From Deltaproteobacteria bacterium (GTDB lineage Bacteria; Myxococcota_A; UBA9160; SZUA-336): a DNA stretch of 48,800 nt. Positions 1 through 9,678 of this stretch are shown piece after piece. The translations under genes and the position numbers were made by a program. Positions within the stretch are counted from its first letter, which is position 1; each line of letters starts with the position of its first letter. Below the pieces are notes generated by a model. It saw only the letters and a program-made list of their open reading frames with translations. It made no database searches and was not told the DNA's origin. Location: assembly GCA_029261895.1 (NCBI GenBank), contig JAJDAK010000084.1, forward strand, positions 1-48,800. The letters are read 5' to 3'.

Positions 1-111
1 CTCGTTAGCTTTATGCACTACGACCTGGGATTCTTTGATCACGAGGCCGCCAGGCTCGAACCTGCGAAGAACCCCTTCGGTGCTAAAGTGTTACCTATGT
101 CTCCGGTATAA
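1..111 (+). CDS. IS481-like transposase, C-terminal end only
   Basis: An open frame enters from the left edge and ends at TAA (109-111), giving 36 residues. It reads MHYDLGFFDHEAARLE, then NPFGAKVLPMSPV at the end. I recognise this as the usual C-terminal tail of IS481/IS3-type integrase-fold (DDE) transposases; this is recall, not a search. The catalytic core lies outside the window, so whether the element is intact cannot be judged. The stop codon falls inside the tandem repeats that make the element's end, and tRNA-Val begins 15 bp beyond the last repeat. The partial gene is certain to be open; the family is likely. Confidence 0.7.
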   Translation, partial: LVSFMHYDLGFFDHEAARLEPAKNPFGAKVLPMSPV

Positions 112-134
112 ACCGTTACCCATGTGTCCGGTAT
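90..134. repeat. Tandem 20-bp repeats at the end of the IS element
   Basis: Two direct copies, GTTACCTATGTCTCCGGTAT at 90-109 and GTTACCCATGTGTCCGGTAT at 115-134, match at 18 of 20 positions with a 25-bp period. The first overlaps the transposase stop. Repeated subterminal motifs of this kind are typical transposase-binding sites at IS ends, so the element's right end should lie near 135-145. No target duplication can be checked because the other end is outside the window. Confidence 0.7.
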
Positions 135-148
135 GGACCAACTAAAAC

Positions 149-224
149 TGGTGGGCGGGAGAGGACTCGAACCTCCGACCAACGCCTTGTAAGGGCGCCG
201 CTCTACCAACTGAGCTACCCGCCC
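149..224 (-). tRNA. tRNA-Val (anticodon TAC)
   Basis: The minus strand folds as a full cloverleaf. The acceptor GGGCGGG pairs with CCCGCCC, the D-arm contains TAGCTCAGTTGGTAGAGC, the anticodon loop is CTTACAA (anticodon TAC, codon GTA) and the T-arm contains GGTTCGAGTCC. The discriminator is A and CCA is encoded (149-151). It sits between an IS end and a RAYT-type transposase gene, a frequent place for mobile DNA. Confidence 0.97.
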
Positions 225-250
225 AGACCCACTCCCGCAGTCTAGGCCAT

Positions 251-883
251 TCAGCCTGTATCGATAAGCCCTAGCCGGCGCCAACCCGTTGTGAGCAACC
301 ACGTACGCGCCATTGCCACGCACGCCAGCTCGGAATCCGGTCGCTGCCCCCGCCAACCATCGAACCAACGCGCCGAAGACGCGGGATCCAATACTTTCAG
401 TGCCCTCTTCTCATGCTTCTGCGCATTCAACAGCACATACTTCAACGCATTACGCACCTCGGTGGGCGTCTTCAACGCTCGCGAATGATAGCGATCCACT
501 AATACCGGCCCCCTCCGTTGAAACGATCGATTTACCGCCCGCGCGAAGCGCGCTGCGATCGACTTCATCCCGCGGGCAAGCGCCTCGGTTCCCGTAGCCT
601 CAACGATCATATGCACGTGGTTCGACTGGATTGAGTACTGAACCAGCCGGAAATCCCCGCGCTCGCAAGCTTCTGCGAAACTGCGTTCCAACCCTTTGAC
701 GCATTTACGAATCCGCAGCGACGGCACGTCGCTACGGACTTTCAGCGTGACATGGCTGGGATGATTACGGCCAAACTTCTCACGCGGAGCGTGCCTAATT
801 CGCGGATTCGGCCCAGGCTTTCGCCCCGCGCCAGGTCGCGATCCGCCCCAGCCCGTCGTCGTCTTGAAATTCAACTGTCTCAT
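251..883 (-). CDS. REP-associated tyrosine transposase (RAYT, Y1 HUH family)
   Basis: Single-strand DNA endonuclease of the IS200/RAYT type, which cuts at folded REP-like hairpins through a 5'-phosphotyrosine. The HUH motif is seen as NHVHMIVE (H89, H91), and the catalytic-helix signature LKYVLLNAQKH gives Y149. The N-terminus is a basic GGSRPGAGRK stretch often found in this class. I take ATG 883 (MRQLNF) as the start; a longer frame reaches 925 but adds a poorly supported N-terminus. The length of 210 aa is normal. A 40-bp direct repeat with a hairpin lies upstream at 1116-1210, as expected for a RAYT with its cognate repeats. RAYTs are usually domesticated single-copy genes, so current mobility is uncertain. 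Confidence 0.88.
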   Translation of the reverse strand: MRQLNFKTTTGWGGSRPGAGRKPGPNPRIRHAPREKFGRNHPSHVTLKVRSDVPSLRIRKCVKGLERSFAEACERGDFRLVQYSIQSNHVHMIVEATGTEALARGMKSIAARFARAVNRSFQRRGPVLVDRYHSRALKTPTEVRNALKYVLLNAQKHEKRALKVLDPASSARWFDGWRGQRPDSELACVAMARTWLLTTGWRRLGLIDTG

Positions 884-1115
884 TAATGTGTAGAATACGG
901 CGATGTTTATGAAACAGTCAAGCAAAACCTGTTTTCACTTAACCCGTTGTTACATTTGGCTTATAGAAACGCTTTCACCGGCGCTGCGGACGATCCGTAC
1001 GAAAATCGTGCTGTCCGATATCGCGCCAGGTGGGTCCCAGCGTGAGCGGAGGATCTATGTCGAACACGCATAGCAACAGATTCAGTACGCGTTCTGATGC
1101 AAGAAATCTGCGCAA

Positions 1116-1210
1116 GCGTTCCACTGGAACGCGCGCAGCGAGGCCACGAGCGGAGATATCTCAGAGGGCGCCACTGGAACGCGCGCAGCGAGGCCACGAG
1201 CGGAGATATC
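1116..1210. repeat. 40-bp direct repeat with hairpin, REP-like
   Basis: Identical 40-bp copies occupy 1121-1160 and 1171-1210 (50-bp period, 10-bp spacer). Each begins CCACTGGAACGCGCGCAGCG. The first copy and its left flank form a perfect hairpin, GCGTTCC-ACT-GGAACGC (1116-1132); in the second copy the outer arm is lost. The repeat lies between the lon stop (1219) and the RAYT gene start (883), so it is intergenic and could act as a REP element or end lon transcription. I see no T-run, so a classic terminator is unlikely. The rest of 884-1115 shows nothing I can name. Confidence 0.65.
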
Positions 1211-1218
1211 AGAGCGGT

Positions 1219-3630
1219 CTAGTTCACACCTGGAGGTGCTTCGACACTGGGCGTGATCTCGAAGATCTCTTCGATGGGGTACTCATCGACGGCGCGCGTG
1301 AAAATGGTGGGATCTTCAAACGTGAGCGCGTGCTGGAGTACCTCATCCATGGTTTCGACCGGGATGATGGTGAGTCCGCGTTTCACCTTCGCTGGAATTT
1401 CTTTGAGTTCGCGTTCGTTTTCCTTAGGAATGAGAACGGTCTTGATCTCGCCGCGGAGCGCAGCAATGAGTTTCTCTTTGAGTCCACCAATCGGTAGGAC
1501 ACGACCCCGGAGCGTCACTTCACCCGTCATCGCAAGATCCGATCTCACGGGAACACCCGTGAGTGCGGATGCAAGCGCGGTCACCATCGTGATACCCGCG
1601 GACGGGCCATCCTTGGGCACACCTCCCTCGGGAATATGTAAGTGGAGATCGACTTTCTGGTGAAAGTCGCGCGCCAAGCCAAGTTGCTTTGCACGACGAC
1701 GCACGTAACTGAGTGCGGCTTTTGCTGATTCCTGCATCACGTCGCCAAGTTGACCGGAGAGCTGAACCTTGCCCTTACCCGACGTCGCGAGGGCTTCAAT
1801 CAGCAGGAGCTCACCACCCACCTCGGTAAACGCGAGGCCAGTCGCAATGCCCACCTGGTTCGTATCTTCTCGACGACCGTAACGGTATTTCGGCACGCCG
1901 AGATACTTTCGTGCCTGCTTCGAGCCAACACGAACACTTACCGGCTCATCGCTCGAGACGACTTCGCGTGCAACCTTTCGGCAAATCCCGCCAAGCTCAC
2001 GCTCGAGATTTCGTACACCGGCTTCTTTGGTGTAGCGACGGATCACTTCGTAAACCCCTTGATCCGTAAACTCGATGTTTTCCGATTTCAGGCCGTTCGC
2101 TGCGATCTGCTTTGGAATCAGGAAATTTCGCGCAATCTGCAGCTTCTCCTCCTCGATATAGCCCGGAAGATGAATGATCTCCATTCGATCCTGCAGCGGA
2201 CGTGGAATTCCACCGAGTGAGTTTGCCGTCGTCACAAACATCACATTGGAGAGGTCGTAGTCCATATCTAGATAGTGATCGTTGAACGTATCATTCTGTT
2301 CTGGATCCAAAACTTCGAGCAACGCCGCACTGGGGTCGCCGCGGAAATCCATCGACATCTTGTCGATTTCATCCAACAAGAAGACAGGATTTCCGGTTCC
2401 TGCCTTTTTCAAACCCTGAACGATCTTACCCGGCAGTGCACCGATGTAGGTGCGACGGTGCCCACGAATTTCTGCTTCGTCGCGCACGCCACCAAGACTG
2501 ATCCGTACGAAGTCACGGCCCGTCGCACGAGCAATCGATCGACCGAGAGAGGTCTTTCCCACACCCGGCGGGCCGACCAAGCAAAGGATCGGTCCCTTCA
2601 TCTTTTCAACCAGCGTTTGTACCGCGAGGTACTCGAGAACGCGTTCCTTCGGTTTTTCAAGACCGTAGTGATCCTCGTCTAGCACCCGCTCCGCGTTCTT
2701 GATGTCCTTGCATTCTTCGGCGTACTTGCCCCAAGGCAGCGACAGAATCCAATCCACGTAGTTGCGTACAACCGTCGCTTCGGCGGACATCGGCGACATC
2801 ATCTTCAGCTTGCGGAGTTCTTTGTCGCACTTTTCCTTGGCCTCTTCAGGCAAGTTCAGCTCGTCTAATTTCTCTTCAAGCTCCTGAAGTTCATTCTTAA
2901 ACTCGTCGCGCTCGCCAAGTTCCTTTTGAATCGCGCGCATCTGCTCGTTCAGGTAGTACTCCTTTTGGGAGCGCTCCATCTGCTTCTTCACGCGTGATCG
3001 GATTCTGGTTTCGACCTGAAGCAAGTCGATTTCAGCTTGAATCAGTGCGTAGATCTCTTCGAGCCGTTCACGTGGACTCGTAATTTCGAGCAGCCGCTGT
3101 TTATCTTCCAACTTGACATTGAGATGCGCGACGATCGTATCCGCCAAGCGACCGGGATCATCAATGCTCGCCACGGTCGAAAGCATTTCCGGCGGTACTT
3201 TCTTGTTGAGCTTGACGTAGGTCTCGAACGTATCGTTGATACTGCGAACCAGCGCCTGAGTTTCGACGGTGATCGTCTCGTCTTCGTCAACTTCGAGCGC
3301 TTCAATCAGAAAATAGTCATCGGTTTCTTCGTAGCGCTGCACTTCCGCGCGCTTCTTTCCTTCAACGAGTACCTTGACCGTACCATCGGGAAGCTTAACC
3401 AGCTGCACAATGACACCGAGCGTACCCATCTGAAAGATCTCTTCCGGACCCGGGTTGTCGGTCTTCGCGTCACGCTGCGCTGAAAGGAAGAGCATGCGGT
3501 CGCGCTGCATCGCTTCTTCGAGTGCACGAACAGACTTTTCGCGTCCGACAAAGAGCGGAACCACCATGTGAGGAAGTACCACGATATCCCGCAAGGGTAG
3601 AAGCGGTACGATGACGGGTTCCCTACTCAT
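1219..3630 (-). CDS. lon: ATP-dependent protease Lon
   Basis: Cytoplasmic AAA+ serine protease that degrades misfolded and regulatory proteins. The 803-aa protein has the N-terminal substrate domain (about 1-200), a coiled-coil linker (about 200-280), Walker A GPPGVGKT (353-360), Walker B FLLDEID, and the C-terminal protease with PKDGPSAG (Ser677) and Lys720. The Ser-Lys spacing of 43 matches E. coli Lon (679/722). Length is normal. It starts at ATG 3630 behind AAAGGT and is the last gene of the tig-clpP-clpX-lon cluster, 30 bp after clpX. No defect is visible. Confidence 0.98.
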   Translation of the reverse strand: MSREPVIVPLLPLRDIVVLPHMVVPLFVGREKSVRALEEAMQRDRMLFLSAQRDAKTDNPGPEEIFQMGTLGVIVQLVKLPDGTVKVLVEGKKRAEVQRYEETDDYFLIEALEVDEDETITVETQALVRSINDTFETYVKLNKKVPPEMLSTVASIDDPGRLADTIVAHLNVKLEDKQRLLEITSPRERLEEIYALIQAEIDLLQVETRIRSRVKKQMERSQKEYYLNEQMRAIQKELGERDEFKNELQELEEKLDELNLPEEAKEKCDKELRKLKMMSPMSAEATVVRNYVDWILSLPWGKYAEECKDIKNAERVLDEDHYGLEKPKERVLEYLAVQTLVEKMKGPILCLVGPPGVGKTSLGRSIARATGRDFVRISLGGVRDEAEIRGHRRTYIGALPGKIVQGLKKAGTGNPVFLLDEIDKMSMDFRGDPSAALLEVLDPEQNDTFNDHYLDMDYDLSNVMFVTTANSLGGIPRPLQDRMEIIHLPGYIEEEKLQIARNFLIPKQIAANGLKSENIEFTDQGVYEVIRRYTKEAGVRNLERELGGICRKVAREVVSSDEPVSVRVGSKQARKYLGVPKYRYGRREDTNQVGIATGLAFTEVGGELLLIEALATSGKGKVQLSGQLGDVMQESAKAALSYVRRRAKQLGLARDFHQKVDLHLHIPEGGVPKDGPSAGITMVTALASALTGVPVRSDLAMTGEVTLRGRVLPIGGLKEKLIAALRGEIKTVLIPKENERELKEIPAKVKRGLTIIPVETMDEVLQHALTFEDPTIFTRAVDEYPIEEIFEITPSVEAPPGVN

Positions 3631-3660
3631 AGATTACCTTTGAACCCGCTCGGGGTTCCT

Positions 3661-4902
3661 CTATGCGCTCTCCGCATGGTCGTAGACGATCATGGGCTCA
3701 GCCCCAGTGCGGATCACGTCTTCATTGATCACAACTTCTGAGATATCCGTACGTGACGGAATCTCATACATCACATCCAACATCGTCGACTCTAAGATGG
3801 TGCGCAACCCTCGAGCGCCGGATTTCCGCTTCAACGCCTCGCTGGCGATCGCGATAAGCGCAGAGTCTGTAAATCGCAAAGCAACACCCTCGAGTTCGAG
3901 CAGCTTGGTGTATTGCCTGGCCAACGCGTTCTTCGGTTCAGTCAGAATCTTCACCAGCGAAGCTTCATCGAGCTCTTCAAGCGTCGCAACAACGGGCAGG
4001 CGTCCGATGAACTCTGGAATCATTCCAAACTTCAAAAGATCCTCGTTTTGCGCCAAGCGCAACGTCTCGCCTAGCCGACGTACGTTCTTCTTCCCGAGCT
4101 CAGCACCAAAGCCCATGCCACGAACGCCGGTGCGTCGCTCAATAATTTCCTCGATCCCGTGGAATGCTCCACCGCAGATGAAAAGAATATTGGTCGTATC
4201 AATCTGCACAAACTCTTGCTGAGGATGCTTGCGTCCACCCTTCGGCGGCACGTTGGCGACAGTACCCTCGATGATTTTTAGCAGCGCCTGCTGCACACCT
4301 TCACCGGATACATCGCGCGTGATCGATGGGTTCTCACTCTTGCGCGCAATTTTGTCGATTTCATCTATGTAGACGATGCCACTCTGGGCCTTTTCAACGT
4401 CATAGTTCGCGGCCTGCAACAGATTGAGAATGATGTTTTCGACATCCTCACCCACGTAGCCGGCTTCGGTTAGCGTGGTCGCATCCGCGATCGTAAACGG
4501 TACGTCAATAATCTTTGCGAGGGTTTGTGCGAGCAAGGTTTTGCCCGAACCCGTAGGTCCAAGCAGAAGGATATTGGACTTCTGCAACTCGACATCGCCT
4601 ACGACGGATTGGTTCTCGATACGTCGATAGTGATTGTGTACCGCAACCGAAAGCACTTTCTTCGCCGCCTGTTGCCCTACCACGTATTGGTCGAGGATCT
4701 CTTTGATCTCCTTGGGCTTCGGGACAGAGGAAGTCGGCACATCGCTTTCACGGCTGGCTTCTTCCGCGATAATGTCGTTGCAGAGTTCAATGCACTCATC
4801 GCAGATATAGACCGTGGGCCCGGCGATAAGCTTTTTAACCTCTTTCTGGCTCTTTCCGCAGAAAGAACAAGCGAGATTTGACCCTTCTTCCTTTTTCTTC
4901 AA
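3661..4902 (-). CDS. clpX: ATP-dependent Clp protease ATP-binding subunit ClpX
   Basis: AAA+ unfoldase that feeds substrates into ClpP. The 413-aa protein starts with the four-cysteine zinc-binding domain (CSFCGKS ... [10 protein letters not shown]), followed by Walker A GPTGSGKT, Walker [11 protein letters not shown] and the sensor region RKSGARGLR near the C-terminus. Length and order are standard. It begins 2 bp after the clpP stop, so the two are translationally linked and made together. Lon follows 30 bp downstream. Confidence 0.98.
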   Translation of the reverse strand: MKKKEEGSNLACSFCGKSQKEVKKLIAGPTVYICDECIELCNDIIAEEASRESDVPTSSVPKPKEIKEILDQYVVGQQAAKKVLSVAVHNHYRRIENQSVVGDVELQKSNILLLGPTGSGKTLLAQTLAKIIDVPFTIADATTLTEAGYVGEDVENIILNLLQAANYDVEKAQSGIVYIDEIDKIARKSENPSITRDVSGEGVQQALLKIIEGTVANVPPKGGRKHPQQEFVQIDTTNILFICGGAFHGIEEIIERRTGVRGMGFGAELGKKNVRRLGETLRLAQNEDLLKFGMIPEFIGRLPVVATLEELDEASLVKILTEPKNALARQYTKLLELEGVALRFTDSALIAIASEALKRKSGARGLRTILESTMLDVMYEIPSRTDISEVVINEDVIRTGAEPMIVYDHAESA

Positions 4903-4904
4903 CG

Positions 4905-5507
4905 TTATGCCCCTTCTTTCGTCGCAGGATCATGCTTGGACATGACCTTATCGACGATTCCGTAATCGAGTGCCTCGTGGGCAGACATGAAACGGTCTCG
5001 CTCCGTATCCTTTTCCACTTCTCCAACTTCGCGACCGGTATGCGCTGCCAAGATCTCGTTGAGCTTCAGCCGAATCTTCAATATCTCCTCGGCATGAATT
5101 TGAATGTCCGTAGCCTGACCCTGTACGCCGCCCATCGGTTGATGAATCATCACGCGCGAATGCGGCAGGACGTATCGCTTGCCCTTTGCTCCACCCGCGA
5201 GCAAGACTGCTGCCATACTCGCCGCTTGCCCCATGCAAATCGTCTCCACATCGGAGTTGATGTATTGCATCGCATCATAGATCCCAAGACCGGCGTTCAC
5301 CTCACCTCCGGGTGAATTGATATAGATATGGACATCTTTTTCCGGATCCTCGGCTTCAAGAAATAGCAGCTGCGCGATCACAAGGTTTGCAACCTCGTCA
5401 TTGATCGCGGTACCGAGAAAAACAATTCGATCTTTGAGCAGTCGGGAATAAATATCGTAGGCACGTTCGCCACGATGAGAGTGCTCAATCACCATCGGAA
5501 TCAACAT
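4905..5507 (-). CDS. clpP: ATP-dependent Clp protease proteolytic subunit ClpP
   Basis: Self-compartmentalised serine peptidase working with ClpX. The catalytic triad is visible, counting from the upstream ATG: Ser99 (GQAASMAA), His124 (MIHQPMGG) and Asp173 (DTERDRF). Two in-frame ATGs exist, at 5513 and 5507. The Shine-Dalgarno-like AAAGAGG (5514-5520) touches the first but sits 6 nt before the second, so I choose 5507, giving a protein beginning MLIPMVIE (200 aa). It follows tig by about 90 bp and precedes clpX by 2 bp. Confidence 0.96.
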   Translation of the reverse strand: MLIPMVIEHSHRGERAYDIYSRLLKDRIVFLGTAINDEVANLVIAQLLFLEAEDPEKDVHIYINSPGGEVNAGLGIYDAMQYINSDVETICMGQAASMAAVLLAGGAKGKRYVLPHSRVMIHQPMGGVQGQATDIQIHAEEILKIRLKLNEILAAHTGREVGEVEKDTERDRFMSAHEALDYGIVDKVMSKHDPATKEGA

Positions 5508-5597
5508 CGACATCCTCTTTATTCTAGCGGATTCGACGGGGGGATCGTAGGAACGCTGAGTGCCTCGAAATCCGTTTTTATGTTCCGTTTCAATGGG

Positions 5598-6884
5598 TTA
5601 GGAGCTGGAAAGGGTAGCTTCCGTCATCAGGAATTCAACCACCTGATCCTCAAGCAACGCGGCGCGTAAACCCTCTAAATGACCCTGTTCCCTGTAGTTG
5701 CGCTTTACTTGCGACAAAGACTCACCCTGTCGCTCGGCAATTTGACGCAGCTGGTCATCAATAGCCTCATCCGACACCGAGATCGATTCGGCTTCCGCAA
5801 TCAGCGGCGCCAAAAACGCGAGGCGAACTTCCTTTTCAATCATCGGCCGCCATTCTTCGCGCCAATTCTCGATCATTTTCGACAACTCTTGAGCCGGGAT
5901 TTGTTTTCCGAACTGCGATGCCGCCCGCATTAACCGTTGCGATAGCTGCACTTCAACAAATCGCTCGGGAATCGGAAACTCGTTTTGCGCAAGCAACTCA
6001 GCGACGACCGCCTCGCGCTTCATTCGCTTGAGTTCGTTTGTACGCGACTCGTCAACGCGTGCTTGAAACTCATCACGCAAATCTTGGATCGTTTCCTTAT
6101 CCGAAACATCTTTTGCGAACTCGTCGTCGAGCTCCGGCAGTTCCTTACGCTTCAGTCCCAGCAGCTTCACCTTGAACGTGGCGTGTTTTCCCGCCACCTC
6201 GGGAGACGGATACTCCGCTGGGAAGTCGACCTCAAACTCGTGCTCGGCTCCGACCGCCAAACCCTCAAGATTCTCTTCGAATCCCGGAATCGCCCGGCCC
6301 GAACCCAGTTCGAACATTGCCTCGTGACCGGTACCACCGTCGAACACCACACCATCAATACTGCCTTCGAAATCGATCACCGCAACATGGCCGGTCGCCG
6401 CAGTCACGTCGCTGGCCTCCTCGACCAGTTGAGCCTGGTTGTTTCGAAGCTGCTCAAAATGCTCTTCAACTGGGTCCTTCTCCGGAGTCGGCACCTCGGG
6501 CGTTTGGATCTTCAAGCCCTTCACCTGCTTGAGCTCGATCTCCGGGCGAATATCCAGACCCACCCCATAGCTGAAGGCGGCGCCCTGCTTGGGCTCCTCG
6601 CCGGGTTCCACGCGCGGGTCACCGACGAACAAAAGCCCGCTCTCCTTGAGGGCTTTCGGCAGCGAGTCCTGGACGACGCGCTGTAAAACCTCGTGGCCGG
6701 CACGGTCGGCGAAATACTTCTCGAGCACGGGCCTGGGTGCCTTACCTGGCCGAAAGCCCCGTATTTTCGAGCCCTTACCAAGGTCGCGATAGACCCGATC
6801 GAAGGCGACATCCACGTCGGTCGCGGGCAATTCAATCCGAAGCTTCCGCTCCACAGGACCTATTTCTTCGACATCGATTTTCAC
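5598..6884 (-). CDS. tig: Trigger factor, ribosome-associated chaperone
   Basis: Ribosome-bound folding helper. The 428-aa protein has the N-terminal ribosome-binding domain with the signature GFRPGKAP (about 43-50), a central FKBP-type peptidyl-prolyl isomerase domain (about 160-245) and a helical C-terminal chaperone domain. It is the first gene of the tig-clpP-clpX-lon cluster, an order conserved across many proteobacteria. It is divergent from the mscS gene across a 94-bp promoter region. Confidence 0.96.
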   Translation of the reverse strand: MKIDVEEIGPVERKLRIELPATDVDVAFDRVYRDLGKGSKIRGFRPGKAPRPVLEKYFADRAGHEVLQRVVQDSLPKALKESGLLFVGDPRVEPGEEPKQGAAFSYGVGLDIRPEIELKQVKGLKIQTPEVPTPEKDPVEEHFEQLRNNQAQLVEEASDVTAATGHVAVIDFEGSIDGVVFDGGTGHEAMFELGSGRAIPGFEENLEGLAVGAEHEFEVDFPAEYPSPEVAGKHATFKVKLLGLKRKELPELDDEFAKDVSDKETIQDLRDEFQARVDESRTNELKRMKREAVVAELLAQNEFPIPERFVEVQLSQRLMRAASQFGKQIPAQELSKMIENWREEWRPMIEKEVRLAFLAPLIAEAESISVSDEAIDDQLRQIAERQGESLSQVKRNYREQGHLEGLRAALLEDQVVEFLMTEATLSSS

Positions 6885-6978
6885 GGTCGGGAGAGGGTGC
6901 CGAACTTCCGCCTGAACGCCAGCAAGCCTAGGGGGCCTCGCCTAGACTCCCGCCACCTAGATTTCAGAGGAGGACCCG

Positions 6979-7794
6979 ATGGAAAACATAGTTTCAAACC
7001 TACGAGAGGCCATGCTGGCCTACGCGCCAGGCGTGGTCGCAGCCTTTGTCATCTTGCTACTGGGATGGTGGGTCGCCAAAGGCATCACCGCGTTGGTGCG
7101 ACGCGGAATGAATCGCGCGAACGTTGACCCCACACTCACAGGATTCCTCGGAAACCTGCTCTACATGGTGCTGATGGGCCTCGTCATCATCTCGGCCCTC
7201 GGCAAGCTGGGCGTCAACACGACATCCTTTGCGGCAATACTCGGGGCGAGCGCGCTGGCAGTCGGGCTCGCACTACAGGGCTCATTGGGAAACTTCGCCT
7301 CAGGCGTCATGTTGATTTTCTTCCGACCCTTTAAGGCAGGAGACTTCGTTGAAGCTGGCGGAGTCAGCGGTGTAATTCAAGAAGTCCGGATCTTCGCCAC
7401 GGTGATCCACACGCCAGACAATAAGCGCATCATCGTTCCCAACGGCGCCATCATCGAAAACGCGATCACCAACTATTCCGCAAACGACACGCGTCGCATC
7501 GATCTCGTAATCGGCATCGGCTACGACGACGACATTCGCCAAGCAAAAGCACTGCTTCTCGATATTCTCCGGAATGAATCACGGGTTCTCGCGGCGCCAG
7601 AACCCACAGTGGGCGTGGTTGAACTCGCCGATAGTAGCGTGAACTTCGTCGTGAGACCCTGGGTACGCACTAACGACTACTGGGATGTCCGCTTCGCGCT
7701 CACCGAAGAAATCAAACTAAAACTCGATGCGAATGGAATCAGCATTCCGTTTCCGCAGCGCGACGTTCACCTGAAACACAACGAAGCCGCCTAG
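6979..7794 (+). CDS. mscS: Small-conductance mechanosensitive channel, MscS family
   Basis: Inner-membrane channel that opens on membrane tension to release solutes after hypo-osmotic shock. The 271-aa protein has three N-terminal membrane segments. The third is the pore helix, with the Gly/Ala-rich run LGASALAVGLALQGSLGNFA, followed by the MscS signature FFRPFKAGDFVEAGG and a beta/alpha vestibule domain. Size matches the minimal E. coli MscS (286 aa). A strong GAGGAGG lies just before ATG 6979. The gene ends exactly where the convergent gene ends (7794/7795). Confidence 0.95.
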   Translation: MENIVSNLREAMLAYAPGVVAAFVILLLGWWVAKGITALVRRGMNRANVDPTLTGFLGNLLYMVLMGLVIISALGKLGVNTTSFAAILGASALAVGLALQGSLGNFASGVMLIFFRPFKAGDFVEAGGVSGVIQEVRIFATVIHTPDNKRIIVPNGAIIENAITNYSANDTRRIDLVIGIGYDDDIRQAKALLLDILRNESRVLAAPEPTVGVVELADSSVNFVVRPWVRTNDYWDVRFALTEEIKLKLDANGISIPFPQRDVHLKHNEAA

Positions 7795-9558
7795 TCAGGG
7801 GCTTAGTCGTTCGAGATTGCTGCGAGCGCTCTGATTACCGGGGTCAGCATCCAACGCGAGTTGGTAGTGCCGCTTCGCGGCGTCTTGCTTCCCGAGCGCA
7901 ACAAGTACGTTGCCGAGATTGTTATGGGCTGCTGCATAACCCGGGCGCAGCTCAACAACGCTGCGAAAATGCAACTCTGCGGCACCGAAATCCCCTTGCT
8001 GCGCCAGAACCAACGCAAGATTGTAATGCGCCTGCGAGAGCGTCGGGTCCAACGCGAGCGCTTTCCGATAATTAGCGATCGCAGGTACATCGCTTCCTTG
8101 CTGGTCGAGCGCGATCGCCAGATTCAACACCGGTTTGACATCATGGGTGTCGAGCGCGATCGCACGCCGGTAATGTGCAATCCCCTCGTCATAGCGATTG
8201 AGTGCCACCAGTGTCGCGCCCAAGTTGGATTGAATGTCCGCGTCGTTGGGTTGAATTGCCACAGCCGCTTGAAGCTGAGCTTCCGCCTCTTCGAACTGGC
8301 CCTGATCGAAATACGCGCTACCCAAGATGTTCCGCGCCATGAAGTTTCGCGAATCCAACGCTGCGGCTTCACCAAAAAGGCTGATGGTATTGCGCCAATC
8401 AAGCACGCGATCCAGCGTACAAAGCGTAAGAACGCCAGCGACCCCCAACGTCAACACATGTGGAAGCCAACGCGGCGCGTTCAAGCGCTGAAACAACTCG
8501 GCTGCACCCCAAACAACGATCCAGAGCAGACCCAACGATGGTACGTAGGTAAAACGATCCGCCATTGCTTGGGAACCCACTTTCACGATGCCAATCACGG
8601 GTACGAGTGTGCCCACGAACCACAGCAAACCGATGAGCACAAAGGGCCGTTCCTGGCGCCAGCGCCAGGCTTGTGCAAGCGCAAGCATGAGGAACGTCGC
8701 AGCAGCGATGACTTTCCAACTGGGAATGCTTGCATAAAACAGGTAGTACGCAGAAAGCCCGCTCGGCCAGAAAATTTTGCCGACATACATCGCATAGCTA
8801 AGCGTGGCGTTTGCAACGCGATCGGCAAATGCCGCCTGCTCCACTGTCGCCACCGCACCGCCGCCCGATTGCGCCCAATACGTGATCCCACACGCCACGA
8901 CCGTAAGCACAAAGAGCGGGAGCTTTTCAGTGAAGTGAAAGCCGTCACGTCGCAGTGGCCAGCGGTCGAGCAACATCAGCGTAAACGGAAAGGTGACGAG
9001 CATGGGCTTCGACATCAGGCCGATCGCATAACTTATGAAAAGCAGTACGTAGTCCCACGAGCGTTCCGATCGCCTCCAACGCAGGTAGAACCACGTCGAC
9101 AGCACCCAGAAGAACGCGCAAAGCACGTCCTTGCGCTCGGAAACCCAAGCCACGGATTCGACGCGTAGCGGATGTAGACCCCAAAGCAGCGCCAATGCGG
9201 CGCTACACCCCAGTGCACCCGTTAGCTGCCAAAACAGCATGAAGACCATCGCGGTCGTGACCGCATGGATCAGAACACTCGTGGCATGGTGGCCGGCCGG
9301 ATTCAAAGCATAGAGTTCGACATCCAGCATATGCGAAAGCCAAGTGACGGGATGCCAATTCGACGCTTCACGGGAGGTCAACGCCCATGAAATACCGTCC
9401 AGCGTGATTCCGCGACTTACGTGGATGTTTTCAGTGACGTAGTCGGGATCATCAAAGTCAATGAAGTCGTTGCGTAACGTAAGTGCAAAGACCGCACAGA
9501 CCACGACAAGAAGGACAGCTGCCACCTGCCTAGCGAGTCTTGTTTCAGCATGCGCCAC
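7795..9558 (-). CDS. Multi-spanning membrane protein with C-terminal TPRs, TMTC/GT-C-like
   Basis: The 587-aa protein has about 10-12 hydrophobic segments in its first 390 residues and five tetratricopeptide repeats after about 400 (for example NLGATLVALNRYDEGIAHYR). The first periplasmic loop carries NDFIDFDDPDYV, a DD-type motif seen in GT-C glycosyltransferases, and the layout matches the TMTC O-mannosyltransferase-like (DUF1736) family. A role in lipid-linked sugar transfer to envelope proteins is therefore plausible, but donor and acceptor cannot be read from the sequence. It meets mscS tail-to-tail with no gap. Confidence 0.75.
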   Translation of the reverse strand: MAHAETRLARQVAAVLLVVVCAVFALTLRNDFIDFDDPDYVTENIHVSRGITLDGISWALTSREASNWHPVTWLSHMLDVELYALNPAGHHATSVLIHAVTTAMVFMLFWQLTGALGCSAALALLWGLHPLRVESVAWVSERKDVLCAFFWVLSTWFYLRWRRSERSWDYVLLFISYAIGLMSKPMLVTFPFTLMLLDRWPLRRDGFHFTEKLPLFVLTVVACGITYWAQSGGGAVATVEQAAFADRVANATLSYAMYVGKIFWPSGLSAYYLFYASIPSWKVIAAATFLMLALAQAWRWRQERPFVLIGLLWFVGTLVPVIGIVKVGSQAMADRFTYVPSLGLLWIVVWGAAELFQRLNAPRWLPHVLTLGVAGVLTLCTLDRVLDWRNTISLFGEAAALDSRNFMARNILGSAYFDQGQFEEAEAQLQAAVAIQPNDADIQSNLGATLVALNRYDEGIAHYRRAIALDTHDVKPVLNLAIALDQQGSDVPAIANYRKALALDPTLSQAHYNLALVLAQQGDFGAAELHFRSVVELRPGYAAAHNNLGNVLVALGKQDAAKRHYQLALDADPGNQSARSNLERLSP

Positions 9559-9678
9559 GCCGGGATTTATCGGCCAACACAGCGGATCCCAAAGCGTGTT
9601 TGCCGAAGCGCCGATGGCTACCTATGAGTTGCCGATTCTGATGGCGTGATAAAGTCGACTCAAAGAAGGCTTAGAAGT

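Noticed and set aside
6901..6960. Overlapping CTAG-containing inverted repeats between tig and mscS
   Set aside because: Imperfect, short and GC-rich in a 94-bp divergent promoter. No regulator consensus could be matched.
7861..9168. 435-codon plus-strand frame
   Set aside because: It is antisense to the membrane TPR protein, has an implausible composition rich in Arg, His, Cys and Gln, and no family features. It is a shadow of the GC-rich real gene.
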